Source: Bacteroidota bacterium
GTDB taxonomy: Bacteria > Bacteroidota > Bacteroidia > Bacteroidales > UBA1556
Direction of reading: 5' to 3'
DNA: 5,986 nucleotides
Assembly: GCA_003648395.1 (NCBI GenBank)
Contig: QMPB01000311.1
Location: 1 to 5,986, forward strand
Shown: positions 1-5,863 of the stretch, one piece after another
Layout: every line of letters starts with the position of its first letter
Numbering within the stretch: the stretch's first letter is position 1
Notes under the pieces: model-generated
Seen by the model: only the letters and a program-made list of their open reading frames with translations
What the model was told of the DNA's origin: nothing
Database searches by the model: none
Made by a program: the position numbers and the translations under genes

Positions 1-1146
1 AATGCTTTTATAAGCAAAAGCGATTGGGATATAACAAAGGCATATGTGCTTTTTAAAACCATCTCTAGCCCAACAATTGTAAAAATAGGAAATTCAATGC
101 TCGGTATTGCACTAAGTATTCATTTCCCTATTAACTGGGCTGTAAAGCCTACAATATACCAACATTTTGTAGGTGGCGAAACCATCAGTAGTTGTGATGC
201 AGCAATTGCTAAACTTGGTAAATATAATGTGAAATCTATTCTTGATTATTCTGTGGAAGGAAAGGAAGATGCTGAGGATATCCGCTTGGCTTTTGAGGAA
301 ACTTTAATGGCAATAGAAAATGCTAGTAAGAATCCTGATATACCATTTGCAGTATTTAAACCCACAGCAATGGGGCGCTCTATAATCCTCGAGAAAGCTA
401 GCTCTGGAGAAGAAATGAATGAGCAAGAAACCGCAGAAAAGGAGCTATTTTTGGATAGAGTTCACCAATTATGCAAAAAAGCTCATGAGGTAGATATTCC
501 TATCCTTATTGATGCCGAACACTCATGGTATCAGAATATTATTGACTATGCTACAAATACAGAGATGGCAAATTTCAATAAGGAAAAAGCCATTGTTTTT
601 AACACATTTCAAATGTATCGCCACGATAGGTTAGCATACCTTGATGAGTCATATAAGATGTCTCAAGCAGGTGGTTATTTCTTAGGAGCAAAGTTTGTTC
701 GTGGGGCTTATATGGAAATTGAGCGCGAAAGAGCAGAGCAAAAAGGTTATCAAGATCCTATTCAACCAGATAAAGAAACAACAGATAAGGATTATAATGC
801 AGCAATAAGATATTGCCTTGAGCGTATTAAAAATATTAAGATTTTTAACGGAACACATAATGATGATTCTACACAATTGATGGTTGATTATATGTGCGAT
901 CATAATATTGCTAAGGATGATGACCATTGCTGGTTTTCGCAGCTTTATGGTATGAGCGATAATATTAGTTTTAATGTTGGCAAAGAAGGATTTAATGTTG
1001 CAAAATATCTTCCTTACGGACCTGTAAAACATGTAATGCCATACTTATTGCGCCGTGCTGAGGAAAACACCTCCGCACAAGGACAATCAACTCGCGAGTT
1101 GGACTTTATTAAACAAGAGAAAAATCGTAGAAAAAAATCTTCATAA
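1..1146 (+). CDS. Proline dehydrogenase (monofunctional PRODH), 5' end outside the window
   Basis: FAD-dependent oxidation of L-proline to delta-1-pyrroline-5-carboxylate, the first step of proline breakdown to glutamate. The frame is open to the left edge. The first in-frame start candidate, GTG at 46, is probably internal, because the 15 codons before it (ending SDWDITKAY) read like the usual N-terminus of Bacteroidetes homologues. Numbering from that GTG, PRODH barrel motifs run in order: FKPTAMGR near 104-111, IDAEHSWYQ 155-163, FNTFQMYRHDR 185-195, AKFVRGAYMEIERERA 215-230, NGTHND 268-273, QLYGMSD 299-305, YLPYGPVKHVMPYL 321-334, and RRAEENTSAQGQ 336-347. The paired arginines of the last motif bind the substrate carboxylate in this family. 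There is no P5C dehydrogenase domain, so this is not a PutA fusion. The lysine/arginine-rich tail ends at TAA 1144-1146, five nt before a hairpin terminator. The family call is very secure; only the start is missing. Confidence 0.95.
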   Translation, partial: NAFISKSDWDITKAYVLFKTISSPTIVKIGNSMLGIALSIHFPINWAVKPTIYQHFVGGETISSCDAAIAKLGKYNVKSILDYSVEGKEDAEDIRLAFEETLMAIENASKNPDIPFAVFKPTAMGRSIILEKASSGEEMNEQETAEKELFLDRVHQLCKKAHEVDIPILIDAEHSWYQNIIDYATNTEMANFNKEKAIVFNTFQMYRHDRLAYLDESYKMSQAGGYFLGAKFVRGAYMEIERERAEQKGYQDPIQPDKETTDKDYNAAIRYCLERIKNIKIFNGTHNDDSTQLMVDYMCDHNIAKDDDHCWFSQLYGMSDNISFNVGKEGFNVAKYLPYGPVKHVMPYLLRRAEENTSAQGQSTRELDFIKQEKNRRKKSS

Positions 1147-1151
1147 TCATG

Positions 1152-1185
1152 AAAAAAGGCTTTCTTTCAAAAGGAAGCCTTTTTT
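1152..1185. terminator. Bidirectional intrinsic terminator between convergent genes
   Basis: A 15-bp stem (1152-1166 with 1171-1185, one G-T wobble) closes a TCAA loop. The stem starts with six A and ends with six T, so transcripts from either strand end in a U-run after a hairpin. It lies 5 nt past the proline dehydrogenase stop and 26 nt past the stop of the oppositely oriented CotH gene, where a shared terminator is expected. Confidence 0.9.
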
Positions 1186-1211
1186 GACTTATAGAATGCC
1201 TTTTGTAAAAT

Positions 1212-2756
1212 CTATAATCTTATAATTTTCCAACTATTAGATTTTGTGTTTTTGGCGCCTTGTAATTGTACATAATAGATACCCTTACTAAGCCTACGAA
1301 TGTTTATCCTATTTGCACCTTGCAATACATATTCACTCATCACTACGCTTCCTGTCATATCAATTATTAAGAGTCTATTATATTTATTGGTAGTTAAGGA
1401 TATCGTTAATATCTCATCATTTATAGGGTTTGGGAATATATTTACATAATCATTAGTTTGAGAATTGCCTACCGATAAATGTGCCAAATTAAGCTGTTGT
1501 TCTGCTGTTAGTTTCCTTTTGGTAATAAACGGCTGAATACCATAAGGAGCATGATTAGCAACATTATTACTAGTATAACTACTTAAAAAAGCAAGGGTGT
1601 CGTAGCCATTATCTAAAGTATAAAAAGTATCAATACTCACTGCTGGGGATATCAAATTACGAAATCCATTTGCAATATTCATTTGATAGTTTACCGTAAA
1701 AATAGAGTTAAGTAAAGTATCAATATTTTGAGAATACTTTTTGGCATACCTATTAATCCCCAACACTCTAGTATATAGAGGCCGAGCAGTATTTCCGTGT
1801 TGTGCCCAATCATAAATATTTCTATTACTCCAGTCTCTACTAACCCAATCTATGCCCAATGTATTATCAGTATCATAAGGGATATATTCAAACCATGCTT
1901 TTGTGGTATTATAGTATAAATAGAAGTTGTTTTTATTATAAGAATACCCATCCCAATGTCCTGTAAGCACCTCTAGTGCTAGCTGCCTTAAATACGATTC
2001 AATATTAATATAACTAGCAATATTATTATCAAAATCGGCATCAGAACTTGTATTCAAGAAGCTAATAAAAGCGTTAAGATTAGTTCTATTATTAGCAGAC
2101 TCATTGGTTTTTAATTCATAAATATCATTATTATACACCTCGCTAACAATAGCCAAATCGGCACCATTGGAGCTGCCATAGGTGCATTTATATAAGTTGC
2201 CAGTTTTATTTGCAAACCTACTCATAAGAAAAGTTTTGTCAATTTGTTCCACGCTAGAATATAAACCCATATAAGTATTATTGATATATAGCTTAATGTG
2301 GTTAACTCTAGCCACGGGAACGTTATACTCACGATACATATTCATAACCAGGTGTTCTCTAACACAAGATGGATCGTTTGTTTCTGCTTTTAGGTTAAGT
2401 TTTTTCAAACCAAAAAATTTCTGATCTTCAGTAAATTTTTCAAAATGGAGTTTTATGGATTTTTTATCCTTAGTACGAGAAGTATTGCCTCTTAGCCTAA
2501 TGCCCATATCCAGATAGCTAATATTGGTACCATCGCTAGATTTGTACACAGCCGTAGCATGCCTATATGTATTACTATAAACGCTATCAATCATAATTAG
2601 ATAATCGGCACTATCCATTGTAACTTCTATTGTTGGCACAAAAGTTTGCACATATTCTTCTCCAAAAATAGGATTGTAAATTTGTGCAATTATTTTATTA
2701 TTTGAAAATAATATTACTAAAAGTAAAATATTCAGTTTTATTAAATTTATCATCAT
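1212..2756 (-). CDS. Secreted CotH-kinase-family protein with T9SS C-terminal sorting domain
   Basis: Predicted exported protein of 514 residues. Residues 1-25 form a signal peptide: a lysine, a run of hydrophobic residues (ILLLVILF), then a probable cleavage site after IIAQ. The CotH domain fills about 40-420: RLRGNTSR at 87-94, the KAE...DPS..RE block at 123-134, LYINN.Y.GLYS..EQID at about 156-173, WDGYSYNKNNFYLY at 268-281, and IPYDTDNTLG at 292-301, whose D-x-D pair is a candidate metal/nucleotide site. CotH of Bacillus spores is a protein kinase; the substrate here is unknown. Residues from about 430 match a type A sorting domain of the type IX system: FPNP 441-444, KGIYYVQL 491-498, and the terminal KIIRL. 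I chose ATG 2756 over an in-frame TTG at 2792 because it puts the signal peptide at the N-terminus and avoids overlapping the helicase gene; ATG 2753 is equally possible. It follows the helicase by 25 nt with no promoter box visible, so it is probably co-transcribed. Confidence 0.9.
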   Translation of the reverse strand: MMINLIKLNILLLVILFSNNKIIAQIYNPIFGEEYVQTFVPTIEVTMDSADYLIMIDSVYSNTYRHATAVYKSSDGTNISYLDMGIRLRGNTSRTKDKKSIKLHFEKFTEDQKFFGLKKLNLKAETNDPSCVREHLVMNMYREYNVPVARVNHIKLYINNTYMGLYSSVEQIDKTFLMSRFANKTGNLYKCTYGSSNGADLAIVSEVYNNDIYELKTNESANNRTNLNAFISFLNTSSDADFDNNIASYINIESYLRQLALEVLTGHWDGYSYNKNNFYLYYNTTKAWFEYIPYDTDNTLGIDWVSRDWSNRNIYDWAQHGNTARPLYTRVLGINRYAKKYSQNIDTLLNSIFTVNYQMNIANGFRNLISPAVSIDTFYTLDNGYDTLAFLSSYTSNNVANHAPYGIQPFITKRKLTAEQQLNLAHLSVGNSQTNDYVNIFPNPINDEILTISLTTNKYNRLLIIDMTGSVVMSEYVLQGANRINIRRLSKGIYYVQLQGAKNTKSNSWKIIRL

Positions 2757-2781
2757 TATGTGTGTGTTTCTTAAAAAATTA

Positions 2782-4203
2782 TTAAGCTTCAATGAAAAAT
2801 GCCTCTGGGAAATTAATAAAAAACAATCTATCTGTTGCTCGAGTAGTGGCAGTATATAACCAACGCAAATATTCTTTATCCATTCGCTCTTCGGTCATAT
2901 AACCTTGGTCTACAAATACTGTATGCCATTGTCCACCTTGAGTTTTATGACATGTAAGAGCATAGGCAAACTTCACTTGCACAGCATTAAAATACTGATT
3001 TTGACGAATTAATTCCTTACGTTTTGATATTGTAGGTACTTCCATATAATCCTCCATCACCGCTTTATATAGCTTATTATTATCTTCATAACTTAATGCG
3101 GGAGTTTCCCTATCGAGGCTATCTAGTAATAACTTAATTTCAATCTCTCTTTCGTCAGGATAGTCAACCAAGCGCACTACCACATCGGCAAAAAGGAAAC
3201 CATACATTTCTTCCATTTTTAGTACCGACATAAGCTCCATAATGTCACCATTGGCAAGAAATCCTGCTTTGGAATCATCTTCCAACCAAAAATAATTATT
3301 CTTAACCACCATTAGGTAATCACCAGCATTAATCTTCTCCTCGCGAAAAAGTATGCGATTCCTAATTGCTTCATTATATTGATTTGCTCGTTTATTGGAT
3401 CTTGTAATTATAACGGTATTATCAAACCCCTGAAAATCGTATGCCGATTGCAGCTCATCAATAAGTTCAATCCCTGGTAAGTTTATAACATCTTTTTGCC
3501 CATAAATATCAAAAAATGGAGGAAGATATTTCTCGTCGCTAATATGCTGACGTAGCAAGGTTGCATTTGATAATATCCCTGATTGCTCATCTTGTCGTAC
3601 CACCTCATCGAGTTCAATATTCAGTATATCAAGACTAAAAGCATTTTTAAGATATTGTGGGTCAAGAGCAGGACTCATGGGGATTCCAACTGGAGGAAGC
3701 TGAGCTGTATCTCCAATAAAAATTAGCTTACAACCCTTATTATTATACACATACTCCATAATATCATAAAGGAGATTCCTTCCTCCGCCTTTTGAGCTAG
3801 ATGTTTCGTCGGGAATCATTGAAGCTTCATCAATAATAAAAATGGTGTTTTTAGTTTTATTTTCTTTCAGACTTAATAATAAGCCACCACCTGCACCTGT
3901 AACGGCAAAATAAATACTCTGATGAACTGTGGCTGCTCTAAAACCAGAATATTTACTCAAAACTTTAGCAGCACGACCTGTGGGAGCCATTAGTCTAAAC
4001 CCTTGAAAGTTTTTTCGAAGATGTCTCGCTAAGGCTGATACTATTGATGTTTTACCAGTACCGGCATAAACCTTGATAATAAATAACCCTCTTTGGTATT
4101 TATTATCAATAAAATACGATAGTTGTTGCATCAGCAAATCCTGTTTTGATGTGGGCTCAAAACCGAATTCATTTCTTAAACTATTGTATATCTCGTTGTT
4201 CAT
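2782..4203 (-). CDS. RecD-like ATP-dependent DNA helicase (SF1B), short form
   Basis: A 473-residue superfamily 1 helicase, predicted cytosolic, that would unwind DNA using ATP. Motifs in order: Q-motif-like region SKQDLLMQQL 19-28, Walker A AGTGKTS 47-53, motif Ia APTGRAAKVL 73-82, TVHQSIY 92-98, Walker B IIDEAS 123-128, motif III GDTAQLPP 164-171, motif IV region VIITRSNKRANQYNEAI 264-280, motif V region LTCHKTQGGQW 416-426, and motif VI YTATTRA 450-456. Residues of about 290-350 resemble the small SH3-like insert of RecD2 proteins. It lacks the long N-terminal helix-hairpin-helix region of classical RecD2 (over 700 residues), so it is the compact form often annotated 'AAA family ATPase' or 'ATP-dependent RecD-like DNA helicase'. 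All core motifs are intact. No RecB or RecC partner is nearby, so it is probably not a RecBCD subunit. It starts at ATG 4203, 32 nt after the DUF3109 gene, without a recognisable promoter between them. Confidence 0.93.
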   Translation of the reverse strand: MNNEIYNSLRNEFGFEPTSKQDLLMQQLSYFIDNKYQRGLFIIKVYAGTGKTSIVSALARHLRKNFQGFRLMAPTGRAAKVLSKYSGFRAATVHQSIYFAVTGAGGGLLLSLKENKTKNTIFIIDEASMIPDETSSSKGGGRNLLYDIMEYVYNNKGCKLIFIGDTAQLPPVGIPMSPALDPQYLKNAFSLDILNIELDEVVRQDEQSGILSNATLLRQHISDEKYLPPFFDIYGQKDVINLPGIELIDELQSAYDFQGFDNTVIITRSNKRANQYNEAIRNRILFREEKINAGDYLMVVKNNYFWLEDDSKAGFLANGDIMELMSVLKMEEMYGFLFADVVVRLVDYPDEREIEIKLLLDSLDRETPALSYEDNNKLYKAVMEDYMEVPTISKRKELIRQNQYFNAVQVKFAYALTCHKTQGGQWHTVFVDQGYMTEERMDKEYLRWLYTATTRATDRLFFINFPEAFFIEA

Positions 4204-4235
4204 TCTTGTTTGCTAGCTAATGCTTAGGTATGTTT

Positions 4236-4826
4236 CTATTTGTTTTTATTTAAGACTTCATCATATATACCAGAGTCAATTTCTTTTTCTAGTTCTGCAT
4301 ACCAGTCGCTACCGTATTTGCGAATAAGAGGAGTTTTTAGCATTTTATAAATTGGAATTCCAATTTCTTTACCGTGCTTAAGAGCTGAGCTACAAATTGA
4401 CCACTTATGGTAGTTTACAGCATCAAAATCGGCATACTCAGTAATTCTTATGGGGTATAAATGGCATGAAATAGGCTTTTGATATTTTATTTTACCTTCT
4501 AAATAGGCTTTTTCGATTGCGCAAAGAGCCATATTATTTTCATAATAAATAAAAGCACATTCGTTATCATTAATTAGCGGAGTAACATAATCGCCTTCCG
4601 AACCATAGTCAAAAACACCATATTTATCTACCAAATCAACACCTTCTTTTCGCATATATGGAATTACCTCTTCTAGCGAATCTTCCAATTCTCCAATCTC
4701 ATTTTCATCGAGAGGTGCCCCCTCGTCTCCTTGCACGCAGCATTCGCCACCACAGGCTTTTAAGTCGCACATAAATTGCACGTTAATCACATCCTCCGAT
4801 ACTATCGCTCTACCTACTGTTATCAT
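4236..4826 (-). CDS. DUF3109 family cysteine-cluster protein
   Basis: A 196-residue predicted cytosolic protein of the DUF3109 family, found mainly in Bacteroidetes and without a settled function. It has eight cysteines. Four form a dense N-terminal cluster, C20-x4-C25-x3-C29-C30, followed by the family-typical GDEGAPLDENE stretch at 33-43. The others are C90 and C102 (in AFIYYENNMALC), C121 in KPISCHLYPIR, and C145. The spacing resembles YkgJ-type proteins proposed to hold zinc or an iron-sulfur cluster, so metal binding is a reasonable inference, not shown. There is no signal peptide or membrane segment. It is the first gene of a probable three-gene transcript with the helicase and CotH genes. 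ATG 4826 is preferred because the family is conserved from near this residue. A TACCTTTG box lies only four nt upstream, which would make the transcript leaderless or nearly so. Confidence 0.88.
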   Translation of the reverse strand: MITVGRAIVSEDVINVQFMCDLKACGGECCVQGDEGAPLDENEIGELEDSLEEVIPYMRKEGVDLVDKYGVFDYGSEGDYVTPLINDNECAFIYYENNMALCAIEKAYLEGKIKYQKPISCHLYPIRITEYADFDAVNYHKWSICSSALKHGKEIGIPIYKMLKTPLIRKYGSDWYAELEKEIDSGIYDEVLNKNK

Positions 4827-4830
4827 GAGG

Positions 4831-4838
4831 CAAAGGTA
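4831..4838 (-). promoter_or_regulatory. Possible Bacteroidetes -7 box (TACCTTTG) before the DUF3109 gene
   Basis: On the minus strand TACCTTTG fits the Bacteroidetes sigma-ABfr -7 consensus TAnnTTTG. It ends four nt before the ATG at 4826, so transcription would start at or just before the start codon. No good TTG -33 element sits 17-23 nt upstream (only a TTTTC run), so the match could be chance. Confidence 0.4.
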
Positions 4839-4857
4839 AGTTTTAATTGTGTATTTG

Positions 4858-4885
4858 GGTTGAAAAAGGTTGAAAAGGTTGAAGG
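4858..4885 (+). repeat. Three short tandem GGTTGAAAA-type repeats
   Basis: Units GGTTGAAAAA (4858-4867), GGTTGAAAA (4868-4876) and GGTTGAAGG (4877-4885) stand head to tail. They lie just upstream of the DUF3109 gene, where its -33 element would be. Function unknown. Confidence 0.7.
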
Positions 4886-4895
4886 AGTTTAATTG

Positions 4896-4916
4896 CCTGC
4901 CTGCCGGCGAGGCAGG
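4896..4916. repeat. GC-rich REP-like palindrome
   Basis: Arms CCTGCCT (4896-4902) and AGGCAGG (4910-4916) pair perfectly around a 7-nt GC loop that itself contains GCCGGC. Seventeen of 21 bases are G or C, in strong contrast to the AT-rich surroundings. No U-run follows on either strand, so it is not a standard intrinsic terminator. It resembles a dispersed intergenic palindrome; whether other copies exist cannot be judged from this window. Confidence 0.7.
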
Positions 4917-4923
4917 TTTATTC

Positions 4924-5047
4924 GTTTAATTGGGGAAAGGGGTTTATTAGGGGGAAATGTAAAGGTTTGTAAAAAATGGTAAGGAATGGTAAAAGGATTG
5001 TAAGGAGTTGTAGGGGATTGTAAAATATTGGAAAGGGTTGGTGATTT
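4924..5047 (-). terminator. Candidate Rho-dependent terminator (G-free, C-rich transcript) after parE
   Basis: The plus strand has no cytosine for 124 nt and 44 guanines. RNA from the minus strand here would therefore be about 35% C with no G, starting 33 nt after the parE stop. C-rich, G-poor, unstructured RNA with regularly spaced pyrimidine-C pairs is the hallmark of Rho loading (rut) sites. Here CC or UC pairs recur about every 10 nt (ACAAUCC, ACAACUCC, ACAAUCC, ACCAUUCC). No intrinsic terminator is visible after parE. The Rho role is inferred; the composition is directly visible. Confidence 0.45.
4961..5043 (+). repeat. Degenerate ~10-bp tandem repeat, TTGTAAGGAG-like
   Basis: About eight units of 10-11 bp can be read: a TGTAAAAAAT-like unit, then GGTAAGGAAT, GGTAAAAGGA, TTGTAAGGAG, TTGTAGGGGA, TTGTAAAATA and TTGGAAAGGG. 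Each starts with G/T-rich bases, followed by TAA and a purine run. The period is close to one helical turn. It forms the right two thirds of the cytosine-free tract, between parE and the DUF3109 gene. The 254 nt from 4827 to 5080 hold no credible gene. Confidence 0.6.
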
Positions 5048-5080
5048 CAAAGTTAAAAACTAAAATCTATCAATATCATC

Positions 5081-5380
5081 CTATTCAGCGAGTCTATTTT
5101 TTAAGTCCATTTGTTGATGTAATATTCTTATTACTAAAATATTTTCTTCATTTTGCTTTTGATAAAAAATAATATGACGCCCTACTTTATAAGCAAATAA
5201 ATATGTGGCTATCTCTTCATAATTCTTACCAAGATTCGTGTTTTCAGAAATATATTCGCAGCTATCAATTAGCATATTATAATATACATCAGCCTGAATT
5301 TCGGACCATTTATAATATGTATAATTCCAAATTTGAGATAAGTCATCAACAGCCTTATTTGTTAGAATGTATTTAGCCAT
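5081..5380 (-). CDS. parE: ParE-type toxin (RelE/ParE superfamily)
   Basis: A 99-residue protein, the usual length of ParE toxins. It opens with YILTNKAVDDL (residues 4-14), the typical first strand and helix, continues with IWNYTYYKWSEIQADVYYNML (about 17-37), then the central strands with YKVGRHIIFYQ (64-74), and ends with the ParE-like tail VIRILHQQMDLKNRL (83-97). ParE proteins studied so far poison DNA gyrase; the target here cannot be read from the sequence. The ATG at 5380 overlaps the end of the antitoxin gene by 8 nt (ATGGCTAA), so translation is probably coupled and antitoxin is made first. The stop is TAG at 5081-5083. The frame is intact with no sign of decay. Confidence 0.9.
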   Translation of the reverse strand: MAKYILTNKAVDDLSQIWNYTYYKWSEIQADVYYNMLIDSCEYISENTNLGKNYEEIATYLFAYKVGRHIIFYQKQNEENILVIRILHQQMDLKNRLAE

Positions 5381-5624
5381 GAATTTTACTTTTTTCTTTT
5401 ATCCTTTTCAAATGTAATTCTGGATTAAAATTATTGGCAATTCCGCTATCTAATCCATCTTGAATTGCATTTTTCAGGGCTAAAACTCTATTCTCTTCCT
5501 CTTCAAGTAATCTCAAGCCAGCTCTAATTACTTCACTTGCATTTTTGTATCTTCCTGAATATAAACGATTTTGAATATAATCATCAAAATAATTACCCAA
5601 TGATACTGATGTGTTTTTACTCAT
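5373..5624 (-). CDS. parD: ParD-type ribbon-helix-helix antitoxin
   Basis: An 83-residue antitoxin and DNA-binding autorepressor. Residues 3-9 (KNTSVSL) form the expected DNA-contacting beta strand. The stretch SGRYKNASEVIRAGLRLLEEEE (23-44) is the ParD signature of two helices. The charged, probably disordered C-terminal part (45-83) would wrap and neutralise the ParE toxin. It is the first gene of the pair and overlaps parE by 8 nt, the common antitoxin-then-toxin order. A well-spaced promoter with a palindromic operator-like site lies just upstream, consistent with autoregulation by ParD and the ParD-ParE complex. Confidence 0.92.
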   Translation of the reverse strand: MSKNTSVSLGNYFDDYIQNRLYSGRYKNASEVIRAGLRLLEEEENRVLALKNAIQDGLDSGIANNFNPELHLKRIKEKSKIHG

Positions 5625-5641
5625 ATCTATAATATTTTAAG

Positions 5642-5672
5642 CAAAAATACCAATTATTGGTATAATAGTCAA
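5642..5672 (-). promoter_or_regulatory. parDE promoter (TTG-N20-TATTTTTG)
   Basis: On the minus strand TTG (5672-5670) and TATTTTTG (5649-5642) are separated by 20 nt, matching the Bacteroidetes -33/-7 pattern TTG-N17-23-TAnnTTTG. Transcription would start near 5636, giving a leader of roughly 11 nt before the parD ATG at 5624. Confidence 0.75.
5647..5663. promoter_or_regulatory. Palindromic operator for ParD
   Basis: A perfect 17-nt palindrome, ATACCAAT-T-ATTGGTAT, sits between the -33 and -7 boxes and overlaps the -7 box by three bases. Ribbon-helix-helix antitoxins bind such dyads, and binding here would block RNA polymerase. That ParD is the binder is inferred from position and family. 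Confidence 0.7.
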
Positions 5673-5695
5673 GCTTTTTGAAAATATTATTTCTT

Positions 5696-5727
5696 AATTT
5701 TAAAATGAATAAAATTAATGTACATTT
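5696..5727 (+). repeat. 32-bp direct repeat, copy 1
   Basis: Identical over 32 bp to 5831-5862 (offset 135 bp). It starts AATTTTAAAATG and ends ATGTACATTT. The base after it is T, where copy 2 has G, so the TAnnTTTG box present at copy 2 is absent here. Confidence 0.9.
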
Positions 5728-5824
5728 TTATTCAAAGTCAAGTTTTTGTGTTCCCAAAAAAAATACACAAAAACTTGCTTTGAATAGAACCGCTCCGCTT
5801 TCCCATTAATTTTCTTTCATTTTA
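5701..5824. repeat. MITE-like nested inverted-repeat element
   Basis: Outer arms of about 20 bp, 5701-5720 and 5804-5824, pair along 9 and 10 bp with one small internal mismatch. Inside lies a second, stronger stem: 5729-5751 with 5765-5786, 22 bp with a single-base bulge and a 13-nt loop. The two stems are stacked, separated by 8 nt on the left and 17 nt on the right (the latter with the GC-richer AACCGCTCCGC). No coding capacity. Size and shape suit a miniature transposable element or a long structured intergenic palindrome. No clear target-site duplication can be assigned. Confidence 0.6.
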
Positions 5825-5830
5825 TTTTTC

Positions 5831-5862
5831 AATTTTAAAATGAATAAAATTAATGTACATTT
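5831..5862 (+). repeat. 32-bp direct repeat, copy 2
   Basis: Exact second copy of 5696-5727. Its first 25 bases form an alternative hairpin with 5804-5824 (10 and 9 bp stems, 11-nt loop). Its last seven bases plus the next G make TACATTTG, a -7 box for the downstream gene. Confidence 0.9.
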
Positions 5863-5863
5863 G
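5833..5863 (+). promoter_or_regulatory. Candidate promoter of the methyltransferase gene (TACATTTG box)
   Basis: TACATTTG at 5856-5863 matches TAnnTTTG. TTTT at 5833-5836, 19 nt upstream, is one base off the TTTG -33 element. It lies 36 nt before the ATG at 5900, a plausible leader length. The whole promoter falls inside direct-repeat copy 2. Confidence 0.5.

Noticed and set aside
682..1032. A 116-codon open frame on the minus strand inside proline dehydrogenase
   Set aside because: It lies wholly within a strongly supported gene on the other strand, and its translation has no recognisable domain. It is a shadow frame.
2757..2792. TTG start at 2792 for the CotH gene, overlapping the helicase gene by 11 nt
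   Set aside because: It would add 12 residues in front of a good signal peptide. ATG 2756 or 2753 puts the signal peptide at the N-terminus and removes the overlap.
4896..4916. Intrinsic terminator at the GC-rich palindrome
   Set aside because: The stem is only 7 bp and no T-run follows on either strand.
4932..4965. G-quadruplex: runs of 4, 4 and 5 guanines within 23 nt
   Set aside because: The next nearby guanine run has only two bases and the next GGGG is nearly 60 nt away, so a standard three-tier quadruplex is not supported.
5696..5862. CRISPR-like repeat-spacer structure
   Set aside because: Only two repeat copies separated by 103 nt. The intervening sequence is itself an inverted repeat, and there are no cas genes.
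5696..5862. The 32-bp direct repeats as an insertion target-site duplication
   Set aside because: This is longer than the usual target duplications. The repeats also overlap the inverted arms instead of flanking them.
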